A DNA stretch of 64,000 bases from Gloeopeniophorella convolvens. Taxonomy: Eukaryota > Basidiomycota > Agaricomycetes > Russulales. Of this stretch, positions 10,266-21,839 are shown in pieces (the stretch's first letter is position 1; every line of letters starts with the position of its first letter). The DNA is taken from contig WTXD01000009.1 in NCBI GenBank assembly GCA_022496205.1, forward strand, positions 186,001 to 250,000, given 5' to 3'. The notes beneath the pieces were generated by a model. The model was not told the DNA's origin. It saw only the letters and a program-made list of their open reading frames with translations, and made no database searches. A program made the translations under genes and the position numbers.

Positions 10266-12121
10266 TCAGAAGAGGGACTGATACCAGACGAGCATACCGC
10301 CCAAGTGGCCAGGCATGAACTGAGCAGGCAACGTGGGTACCGGGCTGCCAGCTCTCCACGCCTCTTCGACAGCCTTGCTGAGCTCGATCTCGATCTCGTC
10401 AATGTGCACGCCCCACCGCAGGCCCCCGACGCGCGTGACGAAGTCGACCGGCGGGGACGCCGCCAAGCGTTCGGGGAACGTGTCCCGCACGGCGCCGACC
10501 TCGGGTATCCAGAAGAGCAGCCATTGGTCGCTCTGGATCGACACTATGGCGTACCGCAGGTCGGCGCCCGCGGCGCCCTGCACGGCCTCGGTCATGCGCT
10601 CCCTCGGCAGCCGGAGAAACGCGACGAGCCGGCGCGTCGCGGAGGTCAGCACACGGTGGATGTACCACCACGGCTCGCGCGCGGCCCAGTCCTCCTGAGG
10701 GCTGACGGCTACCTCGGTCATGAGTATGGAGGACTGGGCGGCCTCGGGGAGTACGCCAGGGAGGTGCTTGGGCGTAGCTGCCATGGGCGACTGCGTCACG
10801 TGCGCGGCGGCCAACACGGGCGAGTGCATGAGCGGCGTGGTCTGCTGCATCTGCGTCTGGTGGGCTTGCGGGAATGTCGCAGACTGGGGCGCGATGGATG
10901 CTGACTCGAAGTTGCACTGGATCTGGCACCCCGGGTGGCAAGTGGGGAAGGGCTGGCTCATGGGGTTGGATAAAAGCGGCTCGGTGGCGGAGGGCAAGAA
11001 TCTTGGCTGATGCAAGGGGGACCTCGCGAGGGCCGGCAAGGGTTCAGCCAGGCCCATAGGGGGATTCGCGGGGAAGGATCTGGCCTGGTTCAAGGGACTC
11101 TTCACGAGGGACATGGCCATTTCGACCTGCACGGCTTCGTAGTGTTGTATGATAGCATCGAGCTCGGGAAACTCAGCTCCGGCAGACTTCAAAGGGGCCG
11201 GAGGCGGCGCCGACTTTGAGGATCCCTGGACGAACTCTGGGCCTTGCCACAATTGAGAAGAAAATCCGTCGCCGGCCTCGATGCCGCTGTCAGGACCTGC
11301 CGGACTGGCAAACTCACGTTGATACCATAGCGGTAGGCACAAGTGCTGCTCGGCATCGGGGGGAGTGGGCAGTAGGACGCCCTCGCCGCTCTCGACTTGG
11401 GCCTCGGTTGCTTGCTCAGTGGGATCAACCGGCTCGAAATGGCCTGTTCGGATCAGCATGCCGCCAGAGTCGGGAAAGGCGATTGTGGGATTCCAAACGT
11501 GGTGGACGGTTCGTCCTGGTGTCTCCTGGGGTGGCTCCCGGATCGTGACTGGTTGTGTCTGTGTCCCGGGTTCTAGTTCCGTAAAAGGCTGGAATCCACT
11601 GATGGACTCCATTTCCTCGACGGGGACCAGGCTCCGCAGAACCCGGGCCTGCAGATTCGCGCGGCGGACCTCCAGGGCGCCCAGGGTTCGTGAGGAAAGT
11701 ACCTTCTGGTCGTTCGGTTGGCCGATCGGTCGGACAGACAGTCGACGATGACGAGAACGCCTAGGGCTTCTTGGATGGCTGCCAACTGTCTTGAGGGAAG
11801 GTTGGCTTATGAAGTTCTCCTTTCTCTTTCCTTCGCGGGCAAGCCGCAGTGCCTCCAGCCGGGGGGACTTTCGAAGAGCCAGCAATTGTTGGCACTGCTC
11901 CTGCTCATGGGCCACAGGGTGCAGCTCCGACTGTTCATTGATCGACGTGAGGAGAACTGAGCCCGCGGGTGAGTCGTGACCCCCGCGATCGCCTTGACTC
12001 GAATCAGTAGCTGTCATATTAGAAGGCCCACATGATACTCACTTGGACACCTGTACATTTCATCGTCACGGCAGTGCATGCTTTGGGGACAACCACATTC
12101 GTTGCAAAGTTCGTCGCTCAT
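10266..12121 (-). CDS. hypothetical Pro/Gln-rich protein with Cys-rich first exon
   Basis: The long exon 12010-10266 encodes about 580 residues. A short first exon 12121-12043 supplies an ATG and a Cys-rich stretch (CNECGCPQSMHC) and joins in phase through a 32-bp segment with GTGAGT, CTAAT and ACAG. If that intron is rejected, the start is the ATG at 12017. Residues about 1-420 are low complexity and rich in Pro, Gln and Ser, with basic patches. The last 130 residues look folded: REPWWYIHRVL, a helical part, then two strands around YAIVSIQSDQWLLFWI. I do not recognise a family. Lineage-specific conservation in mushrooms is possible but untested. Confidence 0.65.
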
Positions 12122-12448
12122 GGAGGTAAGCTTGATTGTAGTCGGGAGATGAGAGGTGAGTAGTATCTGTGCGGGATTGAGAGGTGATGGTTAGGGAAGC
12201 TTGTGTCAGGTGCCATGTGCGTTTTATAGGTGGGAGTGTCATGGCGTTACAACTCAAGAGTGTGTCTTGGTGTGTGGTTGGTCCACGAACAAGGACTGAT
12301 TTCCTTTTAGAGAACAACCTCACAGCTCGGACGGGCGCTTATGCGGAATCAAACTCAGCTGCATTAGCACAGACATAACAGCTCGGAAAATTAGTCGTAA
12401 TGTGTTCCTAGCCGCCCCGGAAAAGAACCCTCCTCCACCATTGTCTCC
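12122..12448. other. short intergenic spacer
   Basis: This spacer separates the start of the Pro/Gln-rich gene from the end of the antiporter gene. Both are on the minus strand. No gene or repeat is seen. Confidence 0.5.
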
Positions 12449-15426
12449 TCACGATAATATGGCTTGCACCACGATCAAGCTTGCGCTCGACTCCGCCACA
12501 ACGAACGCAGACGCGACGTCGCCCAATGTCTTCGCGACATCTGAGCTAAGCGGCGTATTGCGCTCGGAAGACAACTGACGGAGCTCTCGCTGGTGTGACT
12601 CGACAGCCATGCGTCTTGACCGTCCCGCGACCACCAGGAGGGGTTTCGATGCGATCGAGGCTTCTCGGTTGGCCAATTCCAGCGTCCTACGTAACGGTCG
12701 CGCATTTGATTCTCCTTGGAAGGATATGCGGGCCAACGCTTCCACGACGGGGGCAGTAAAGGACGGACTCCGGGAAGTATACAGCTCCCACAGAATATTG
12801 TCCGCGGTTTCTGACTGAAGGCGGGTCTGGGTGTCTCGTTGAGAGTATACCGTATTGGGGAAAGCGATCGTCTGTTGCTGTGTTAAGTTATGAGATGCGG
12901 GGCACAGAAAGAAAAAAAACGCACATCGCCGTAGTGGAAGGTTGGCTTCTCGTTGGCTGTATCCACCGACTCTGCCCCGTCGGACTCGTGGCGCTGGAGT
13001 CGCACGACGGTTGCACTCACGCCGTCGTTCATGCACAGCTGTATGACGAACGACAACGCCAGTCGGTCATCTGGTCCCCCAAAAAGGGAACAAATATGTG
13101 GGGGTAAATGGAAGTTGAGCCGTTGGAAAGTCCCCGATCGATGAACAAAGCAACGTCCGAAGGGCTGTTGGCAAAAACGTTGCGAGCGAACTGTGAGCGG
13201 AGAAGCGAGGTAGGCTCCTCTCGGCTGGACAGCTTGAAGAGAGAATCGAACGGGTTGTACGGAGAGGCCATGGCAGATCCAGTCGGGCCCTCCACGCCGT
13301 TCTGAGAGGGAAGAGTCCAGGGAAGGATTATCATCTGCGAACCATTGTCACGGGCGTGATCAGCAACATTTTGTGGGAATTCGTCATGGCTAACAACGGA
13401 TAACGACGCAGTCATCGAAAAGCGATTGAGGCGACCGAACGTCCTGAAAACAGAGAGAACTGGATCGCTGCGAATGAGGACTTCAGCAGCTTGGGACTTC
13501 ATGACGGCAGATGCACGCTCCGTGAGCTCCACCAGTCGCAAGGTATCGATGGTGACGTTGCGCCTGGGAGGGTGGTATTGCACAACGGGCGTGTCAGATT
13601 GAGAACTCTTGTCGATGGAATACTTGTCGCTTAAAGTCGAAGGAGAGTCGGTAGAAGGGCGTTGGAGTAGCTGAGCGAGAGTCATCGCGGCTGGCACTTG
13701 GTCCATACTGTCCAACACGACTGAGAACTTCGATCGCGATGGCTCCTCTAGACTGACGGTTGCCGACGCACTCGGCCCAATAGTCTTTTCAATGCTTGGG
13801 CCGCCAGCCGACGTGCGCACATGAGCCGGATAAATGAGGAGGGTGAGGGGGGTTGTCATGAACGTCAGCACCAGAGCATGTAGGACAAACATGGAAAAGA
13901 CCCGTTGATTAAGAATGCCAGCCTGGAAGCCGACGTTGAGGACGATCAGTTCCACGAGACTGATGAACATGCGTGACTGTCAAGTTTACGTGCCAGGTAT
14001 GCGTGCAGGTTGCACTCACCCTTTGCATGACATGAGGGCTCCGACGGCCCCGGATTCGCGAAGGTTGAAGCCGGAGACCTTAGCGGCGACAGAGCACGAG
14101 ACAAACTTGGAGAAGAACGCCACAACACATATGAGAATAGTGTAGCCCCAAGTGATTCCATTATTCAAGAGACCGAGGTCGGTCTTGAGGCCCGACAAGG
14201 CGAAATACTATCACATACGATCCGATTCAGATGTGAATCAAGGCGATGCGTTGTGTCGAGAATGTGACGAACCTGCGGCAGGAGGAGAAGGCTGATGAAA
14301 TCCTCGAGCTTTTCGACGAGCGAGATCGCGAACCCGTTGTCCTTTGGGATGACAAGCCCAGCAAGGAAACCGCCTGAAAATATATATATTAGTGACGGTC
14401 GGAGGCTGTGCACATCAAGGCATTACCGAAAATGGGGTGGATGCCAATTATGTCTGTGAAGAAGGCGGAAAACAAAATAAGGATGAGGGTGACCGTCATC
14501 ATGAGCGCGGTAGGTTCTCCTTTTTCCAGACTGCCAGTCCTCCTCGCAAGCCACTTGAAAGCCCACTTGACGGGGATGAGAAGGAAGAGGACAAAGCCGG
14601 CACCCGTCAAAAGCACATATAGTGCTACGAGGCCAGTCGAAGCGTTGACAAGTGCGACAGTGAGGGCGAGCAGGATCCATCCAACCACATCATTGCCTAT
14701 GCCGGCCGAGAGGACCAGAACACCAACAGTCGTGTTCAACAACCTGGTTTCCGTGAGGATACGGCAGAGAACGGGGAAGGCCGTGATGCCAACAGCGACG
14801 GCTACGAATAAGATGAAATGGCCGAAATTGACGCTTGAGTCGACGAAGTTGTGATACAGGGGGACAGCCAACGCTGCGCCCGCCCCAAGGGGCACGACGA
14901 GACCAGCTACAGAGATGGCGAGGGATGCCTTCGCATTCCTCTTAATAAGACGAGTGTCGATCTCGAGCCCAACGAGGAACAGGAAGAATACGAGACCAAC
15001 GGTGCTAGTCAGATTGAGGATGTAAACCGAGTTGGTCGGAAATATCGTGTTGGTGAAACCGTGAATGCGTCCCAGCACAGAAGGGCCGAGCAAGACGCCT
15101 CCTATAACTTCAGCGATGACTCTGGGTTGGCGAATGCGACCAAGAATCAAAGCAAGGAACTGGGTAAATGCTACGATGATGACTGGAGGAGCGATTCAGA
15201 GGGGCTGGCATGAAAGATGGGGGGACGAACGCACTGGACTGTATTACCCATAGCACGAACGGGTCATTGGGGTTGTAATCAGCAGGGTTGAGCCCGACGA
15301 AGATGCCGGCCTAGGGAGGTGAGTGACGAGGTTGTGATGCGGGGGACTGGTACACACCTGCTGAGGGGCTGCCCTGCGAAAGAGCGCCCCAGAGACATGA
15401 AGGACGTCCCGAGAAAACTGACCCAT
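12449..15426 (-). CDS. KHA1: K+/H+ antiporter, CPA2 family (Kha1-like), with an apparent one-base frameshift
   Basis: The protein would exchange K+ for H+ in an internal membrane such as the Golgi. Exons are 15426-15358, 15310-15235, 15182-14427, 14373-14273, 14207-14020, 13959-12925 and 12877-12449. About twelve membrane helices fill roughly residues 30-450, starting after NPNDPFVLWVIQ. PRVIAEVIGGVLLGPSVLG and GIGNDVVGWILLA are typical of the family. The soluble tail resembles the Kha1 carboxyl domain and ends in LGDVASAFVVAESSAS. At about 13079-13088 the coding strand reads TTTTTGGGGG, where one base is missing: the frame must move by one to give the expected FVPFFGGPDDRLA stretch. With one base added the gene is about 884 residues and intact on both sides. 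Confidence 0.93.
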
Positions 15427-16419
15427 CGAGCAGGCTCGGTGGATGACAGCGGGGTGCTTCTGAACGATCCTTGGATGGCAAGGAACGACGAAACGGGGGC
15501 TCCCACACGCCGCCGCTCCGCAGCGTTTTATGAGGTGGAGCGCGGCCCTTCTTGGCGCCTCGGAATGGTGCTCGCCGTGCCTGGCCCTGTTTCAATTAAA
15601 TTTCCAATTCATCCGCTTATATAGCCAGGCTCAGCAGGGTTCAGCCTGTAAATAGACTTCTGTGGGAGCACTCTGCAGGCCACGGACCATCGACATCAGC
15701 TGGTCACTGCTCCGGAAATCCCATTCAATGCAGCCACTCCAAGAACATCATCTGCGTACACGGAGTGCAAAATCATTCTGAATCTGATTTCCTGCGTTCG
15801 CTCGACCACCGCGGTGACCGGGCCTGCCCCAAGTTGCCTTGTACGTGTGAACACTCAACGTCCCTCTTACGCAAAGATAAGGGTTCGATGTCGCACATAT
15901 TGATACGAGATCAAGAACTGCACTAATCTTGTCGTCAACCGGGTCAGGCCGGTTGAGGTCCCAACACGTCTTGATGGTCTCCGTGGGTTGAGCCTAGTGA
16001 ACCAACGGAATCTCCGCGAATAGGATCTACCAGCCAGCCAGCGGAATCGAGTATGAAAATTCCGAGTAAACCTATAGCAGCGTCACAGGCCCCCAATGGT
16101 AGTCTCGGCCTGGTGGGTGAATAAATTAACCAGGGGAGACACCTCCGACCGCGGCCCCGAACCATGGTTGAGCCAATATGTTACGAGCTAACTGGGCTAT
16201 ATGTGTCACGACGAGAGACCTTCCCAACTGCGGCAGACTGCCTACATGCCCTCGATGATCCAAGCATCTTGTCCATGCTCCAGCCCTGGGTAGAGCCAAG
16301 CCGTCACGAGCGACGGGAATAGTCCATCACGCGGTGATCACGAAAGGAGCCCCCTGCGCCTACGAAGGTGTCGCAAAAGACTCACGGCCCTCGAGTCGGA
16401 ACACGACAGTACGGCGCCT
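15427..16419. other. upstream region of the antiporter gene
   Basis: No gene is seen in this 1 kb. TATATAA on the minus strand at 15617-15623 lies about 190 bp upstream of the antiporter ATG and is the best TATA-box candidate. The remainder is also the 3' flank of BUD31. Confidence 0.5.
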
Positions 16420-17076
16420 TCATGAATCCGAACTGCAGCCACGGCACCCTGCCAGCAGCACAGCGTCAGATCAACCTCCGGGCAAGCGCAAGGAAGACGC
16501 ACCGCAATGGACACATTCAACCACAGTTCCAGCGCGCACCTGGGCCTTAGGAACGCGACAAATGCATGTCGAACCTTGATAGTTCATGTCCTAGGGATCG
16601 GTGTGAATGAAAGGGCAAGCCAGAGAGTGACCAATAATGAGCACCCTCGTCTGAATGCATCGAAGGCAGCAAAGCTTCTCATAGCCCGTCTTCTTCCACT
16701 TAGCAATGAGCTGCACAACGAGTCAGAACACGCCCAGGAGAGAGCGAGACGGGCCCCGCCACTCACTTTGCGTCCGCGTACTTCTCCTTCAATAGCCAGT
16801 CATATAACTCTTTGCTGATCGCCTCCCGCTTATAATACAGTTCGTAAATGTACCTTGAACGCGCGTGCGATATCCGCATAATAGGCCAGAGTGATTCAGA
16901 CTTGCGCTTGCCTTCATGTGATTCGTTCTCGGCGTCCCGCATCTTCTTTCCATAGTCCTCCAGGATCTGGCTGAATAAGCGAGGGTCGGGTAGAGGAGGA
17001 GAACGGGGCGCACCGGCTCAATCTCCTCGAAGCCCTCTGGGGCCTTTTTCGTTCGGCTGGTACGGATTTTTGGCAT
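16420..17076 (-). CDS. BUD31: BUD31/G10 spliceosomal protein, splice junction one base short
   Basis: BUD31 is a small zinc protein of the activated spliceosome. Exons are 17076-17014, 16966-16767, 16710-16645, 16590-16503 and 16448-16420, giving about 148 residues against 144 in human. The start is [21 protein letters not shown]. The middle is [20 protein letters not shown], followed by [18 protein letters not shown], and the zinc-binding end has [18 protein letters not shown]. Between exons 2 and 3 the phases disagree by one: GT-AG splicing leaves two bases where none is wanted. Either a G is missing after GCAAAG at 16766-16767, or the intron uses non-canonical borders. All other joins are canonical. 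It shares a 239-bp divergent promoter with the REEP-like gene. Confidence 0.94.
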
Positions 17077-17315
17077 GGTGGTGGAGGCGATGAACAATGG
17101 ACCGGGCCGAGGCAAGCTATATTCTGCGAGCGGCACGTGCACCCCAGGTTGAGTTCGGCGGACACACGGCTTATGTAGTTGGTTTGCAACGAGGCAGCCA
17201 CCGTTTGCCATAAAAGCCTCTCCTTTCCGCGAACCGACTCACTTCAGAACCTTTCGGACTCGTGGAACACCGCCTTCGCTATCGGGCGCCCATCGCCCCT
17301 CCCTGAACTGTCACC
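17077..17315. promoter_or_regulatory. divergent promoter, BUD31 / REEP-like gene
   Basis: Two start codons face away from each other across 239 bp, so both promoters must lie here or in the leaders. No TATA box is evident on either strand. Confidence 0.5.
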
Positions 17316-19332
17316 ATGGGCATCGTCGTCCTCGCCCTGCGATGCTACCTGGTCTTCCAGAATGTCTTCATTACTTTCAAAACACTCAAGATGCCCCCGC
17401 CATCATCCCGAAACAATGGCCAGCCGAGCGTACGAGCTATGACCCAGAGGAAGCGGGATATGAAAGGATGCATGGCGATTTGGATCGTTTGGGTGAGTCG
17501 TGTGCCCCCTGACACGGAACCAAAGCACTGAAAGAGCTTGCTTAAGTGTTGCCTTGCCCTTTATGAATCCCTCGTGGAAAGAGTTGTTTGGATCGTCATC
17601 CCGTTCTACGACGAGATCAAATCTGTCATCCTCATTTTCCTCATTCTCACCCGCGCTAGGGTACGTGCGTCCCGTAGTTCGCCTAGAAAGGTGTTGACCC
17701 GATCGACAGAGTGCCGAGCCCATTTACCTCCACGTCATCCGTCCCCTCGTCAAACCATACGTGTCCACTCTCGATGCCATCCTCGGTGTCGTTCACAATA
17801 TCGGCGATTTCATTCTCTTGCTTCTTTCCATCCCCTTCAGCGCAGCATTGCATTGGTGGTACGGCCCTTCCGCAGATGAGGATCAAACTGGCTTGACAGA
17901 GGCGGACTCGGAAAGTGTTAGAAGCGGTGATGAACCACCAGTCATGCTTAGGAACCGCTCAGACTATTCTGGTCAACACATTTCCCGCGGCTCCTCAGGG
18001 TCTGGAGAGGCATTTCGTCCAGGCGCTGCGACGGAAGGCGATCACGATACCTACCCTCGTGGCATATCTCAACGGGATTACACTGATACCCTTCGTTCGC
18101 GGTTTTACGGGCCTGGGCCGTCATCGCAGAGCCACCAAATCTGGCGCCCGCCTCCTTCCTCTTACGAAGATGCCGATGACGACGCTGCTAGTTCGCCGAA
18201 TGTTCCTACGGCCATGCCAGAGCCTCACATACCGTCGATCGGTGCAGAAGCGACGGAAGACTGGCGGACATACCCTCCATTTCCATCAGCCTATCCTCCA
18301 ACTCCAGCGCATCCAACACACGTGGAGATGCCAATGCCCGTTCATCCCTCTCAGTTCGCCGTCGTTCCCGAGGAAGCTAATCCCGAACTCATCATAAACC
18401 GCGACCAGACCAGTGGAACCCGGCAGGGTTTTGGGCAGTCGCTCCTGCTACCGCGTGAGCCACCGAATCCCGGCTCCGATGGCGGCTTGAGCGACGAAAC
18501 CAAATACTTTGGGGTTCAAACTCACGACATACGTTATGTTACTTCAGACGACAGCGACGAAGATATGGATGATTATGAAACAGAGGAGGATTCATTTGAT
18601 GTTACCCTTCGAACTCCCCAACATCGGCGCATCCTCCAGGCTGTAGACATGGGGCGCGAGGTTTCAACAGCCTCGATTGCCACAGAAGCGACGGTGGCTT
18701 CCTCGGTGCCCAGTGAAACGACCGCGTTGACCACGGACCATTGTGGGTCTTCCCTGCGAACGGCCACTCACACAATGTCGCGTACCACATCGAGCAACTC
18801 AAGCGTCGCGGGGGTCAAACGACCCTTACCCCGCTACAAGCCTGACATTCGACCCCGTCCCCGCGTGGCGGATATCAGAAGCCCAAAGAAGACGAAGCAG
18901 ATTACCAGGAATACTGGGCGCTCGACTGCCATTGCCCGGACTACGTACCTCAAGCCCACAGTCGATGGCACCGCATCCGACGACACATTCGATGACGACG
19001 TAGGGGGTGCCGCTGCGGCGCAGGGACAAGACGCCACCCTGGCACGGAAGAGGCGGCGTGTGGCAACCACACCGCGGACAAGGCGGGTGCTCTCCTCTCG
19101 GCCCGCCGCGCGTGGCTCGCGGGATGTGTCCCAGTCTTCGGATTCTAGGTTGGACCCGGACAGCAAGAAGGCCACAATCCGTGGTACTGTGAGGCCGCCG
19201 GTGGCGACGAAGACCTCCTTGCGGAGTATCAATGGCCGCCCTACTGCGCGTGGCGCACCTTCTTCCGGATCGGGTTCTCTCTCCCGACCCCGTCCGACTG
19301 TAAGGAAGACCGCTAGCACTTCCCGGCCATGA
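17316..19332 (+). CDS. TB2/DP1/HVA22 (REEP/Yop1) family ER-shaping protein with long disordered tail
   Basis: Exons 17316-17492, 17547-17660 and 17710-19332 give 637 residues. The first 130 residues carry the TB2/DP1/HVA22 hallmarks: an initial hydrophobic helix, then AIWIVWCCLALYESL, the VWIVIPFYDEIKSVILIFLI pair of short hairpin helices, and EPIYLHVIRPLVKPYV. Proteins of this family wedge into and curve tubular ER. The remaining 500 residues are disordered, with an acidic patch (SDDSDEDMDDYETEEDSF), several basic Arg-rich clusters and a Ser/Arg/Pro end. This long tail is far beyond yeast Yop1 (about 180 residues) and is more like REEP1-4 in layout. The tail could bind microtubules or other partners, but that is inference. 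Confidence 0.9.
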
Positions 19333-20501
19333 TCTCCCTTTGTTAGTTCTGCATCGCATGCTTTCGTCATACTCGACGTCCTGTGCTGGCTTATCCCTGG
19401 TGCCCTCGAGACCCACTTAGACTCTGAGTATACATCTTGTAAAGTATCCCCATCCCATCGCATTTATTCACGCAGTGATCCGAATATACACTTACGACTA
19501 TCCGTCATATCGAATTGTTCTTCCGAAGTCTTGTCCCCCGCGTGCAGTCATCGTATCGCTTCAAGCCTCAACCGGAGGTCGCTTTCGCGACCCGCTTATA
19601 GTGTCAGGACTGGCGTCTGGATGGTTCCATTCAAGAAGTCCAACAACAACTGAACATCGAGCCGTACCGATAGCTGAGCCAACAGATACACACCACTACA
19701 TCAATTGTTGTGACCCTCGCCGACATCGTGCATGGGCCTTTCTCCGGGGTCACTCTCCAGTCATCAGTCAAAATAAGTACGCTCACCGACCGATCGGACT
19801 TCACGCATGCACCGCCTATTGTTATGTTGCTTCGAACTGATCGTGTACGCAGCACCGAAGCTGACTGCGAGTGTTGCGTGAGGTCTGACTAGCCAATCAT
19901 GGGACTCAGACCATCTACTAACACGTACTAGTAGGGTATGTCTGTCATAGCAGTGCACGCCCGGGGTTCGGCTGCACCGGCCCAAGAATTCCTTCCACGC
20001 AGATCATTGTACAAGGTTCTTCTGACTGAAGCCAGCTGGTGGGATCAACGTTGTGGGACTCCGGCCCTTGTCCGGTTTCCAGGTGCGTTTGCTTCGAGGA
20101 AAAGGCCCGGACAGTGCGACCATGGATAGTTTGCTTACATACTACGAGGTACATTGGCTCGGCGCCGGTGCCTTCAACGTGACTTGAACCCCATCGCGAG
20201 ACGTCTTTTGAACGACCATGCACATATAACGTGCAAATGTCCGACCCCCTCGCTTAATGGCGTTGTGTTCTCTGTTGTTTGGCCAACGTTTCGGACTCGG
20301 GCCCTTGTCTGCTATCTGATGAGCACGTAGTATCATGCTCATGGCAACGCGTACCCCTTCACTTGTCGCCGCGCATGGACCGTTGCTTCCCCATTGTCGC
20401 ATACGCGCAATCAACAGACGGGACTATATTCTTGGTATTGTCTCGCACGCGTCTTCGCCCCGACGTCCCACTCCCGAAATCCTTCTTAAAGGCCTGCGAC
20501 C
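19333..20501. other. intergenic spacer without a supported gene
   Basis: Only short open frames with no domain content are present. An overlapping frame that starts at an ATG at 20372 is possible coding sequence for the next, doubtful gene. Confidence 0.5.
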
Positions 20502-21165
20502 ATGCCTCCACCTCGTCAAGCTTTTCGACAGAGCTCGACACGAGTCCTCACGATCTACTTCACGGCTCTTTATGTCCTCTTAGACTGTCACTCTACGTCT
20601 GGTTTTTGCCAAGGTCCTCAGAAAATATGCAGAGCGTCTTTCAAGCCAAGCCTAACCACGCTGCGGTCAGTGCTCTCTTCATGTGCATGATCAACCAAGA
20701 CAACGTTCACACTTTGGACAGACTGCAGGTCAGTCGCACTATGGCGCACACTATGGGATGTTCCGCATGGGCGGTCCCCGCTCTTCTCAGGCACTGGGTT
20801 CCTCTTGGACTGCGCCTCATGTAGCACCTGCTCTTTCGAGTGCCACACAGCAGCACCCTTCGGCATATAGATTCGCCTCCAAAGCTCCTGTTGCTAGACG
20901 GTCTCCTCCTACGTCCGCAAAGCCTTCTACGAGCAGACCGCTTAAACAGAAGGCCGCGCATAGATGCCATTCGTCTGTATCTCCCGTGGATCAGCAACCA
21001 CGTCCCTCTCCGTATCCTAGTGCTTCTGCTCGGACGTACCATGAGCGCACAGATCCCCATGCTTCCAACCACGGAGATTCTCAAAATCACTACGACGAAT
21101 TCTTGGCTTCCTTTCAAACGAACATCGACAGGATGACTGGCGAGAGGGGCGGGTGGGGCTTTTAG
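20502..21165 (+). CDS. doubtful small basic Pro/Ser/Gln-rich protein
   Basis: The clear part is an open frame from about 20700 to a stop at 21165 that is rich in Ser, Pro, His and Gln and ends in DRMTGERGGWGF. It lacks an ATG near its beginning. One solution joins it to an exon 20502-20665 (start MPPPRQAFRQSS) through a 34-bp intron 20666-20699, which is in phase but unusually short. Another uses the ATG at 20372 with a different join. No domain is recognised. Its position directly upstream of the kinase gene may mean part of it is kinase leader sequence. Confidence 0.35.
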
Positions 21166-21839
21166 AGGAGAGTTTGTTGTTCGGTATGTGGTCTCTGCGA
21201 ATGTGCACCGCGGACACTGTCTGACCTGGCTTGTCCTCAGCCGGGCCGGAAAACAAGCCGAGTGAGCCGTTGACGCGACTGAAACGCTTTGGCATGCGTA
21301 ACCAGCACCACCTCACGAAACCAGATGCACGCTTGCATCAGAGTTCCTCTCTGTACTTTTAGATGCCTCATACTGTATCTATAGCTACATGACATTGTAC
21401 TTAGACCTGCACGAATTCACGACTTTAGACGACTTTTTCTATTGGATCTGTGGGAGAGACCGGAAGCAGTTACGTACTGTATGTGCCTTCTTGGGTCATA
21501 TGGCTCGCGAGACGGCGGCGGCACAACTCGCTCAGTCAGAAAGCTGCTCAGCGCTTTTGCTGCGAGCTCGGGCGCAGCGGCATCCACGACCAAGAGGCCC
21601 TCAGGGGGGGTCCAAAACCTCGACGTCACCATGGTGAGTCTCAGTTTGATCTTCCGAGCCTTGTGATCGTCGGGGCCGTTATAGTCAGATAGGGGAAATT
21701 GGAAAGCGCTGATTGCAGGGGGTGACGCACTCTGACGCCCACGTGTGGGTATCGAAGGCTCAGTCGCCTCGAGCGACGCTCCACGCCGTCCACGGACTAC
21801 GGCTCGCTCTCCTTGCCTCCCTCCATCCTTCACGCAGCC
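21166..21839. other. upstream region of the kinase gene
   Basis: This region is taken as promoter and leader of the kinase gene. A minus-strand frame (21833-21417, no ATG start) overlaps it, but has no recognisable domain and is not called. Confidence 0.45.

Noticed and set aside
9864..10359. Transposase remnant inside the MITE
   Set aside because: Frames here are short and share only the repeat-encoded PPP(N/D)ETP stretch. No DDE or DDD motif is seen.
21417..21833. 138-residue minus-strand frame upstream of the kinase
   Set aside because: There is no ATG at the needed place, no domain, and it overlaps the expected promoter of the kinase gene.
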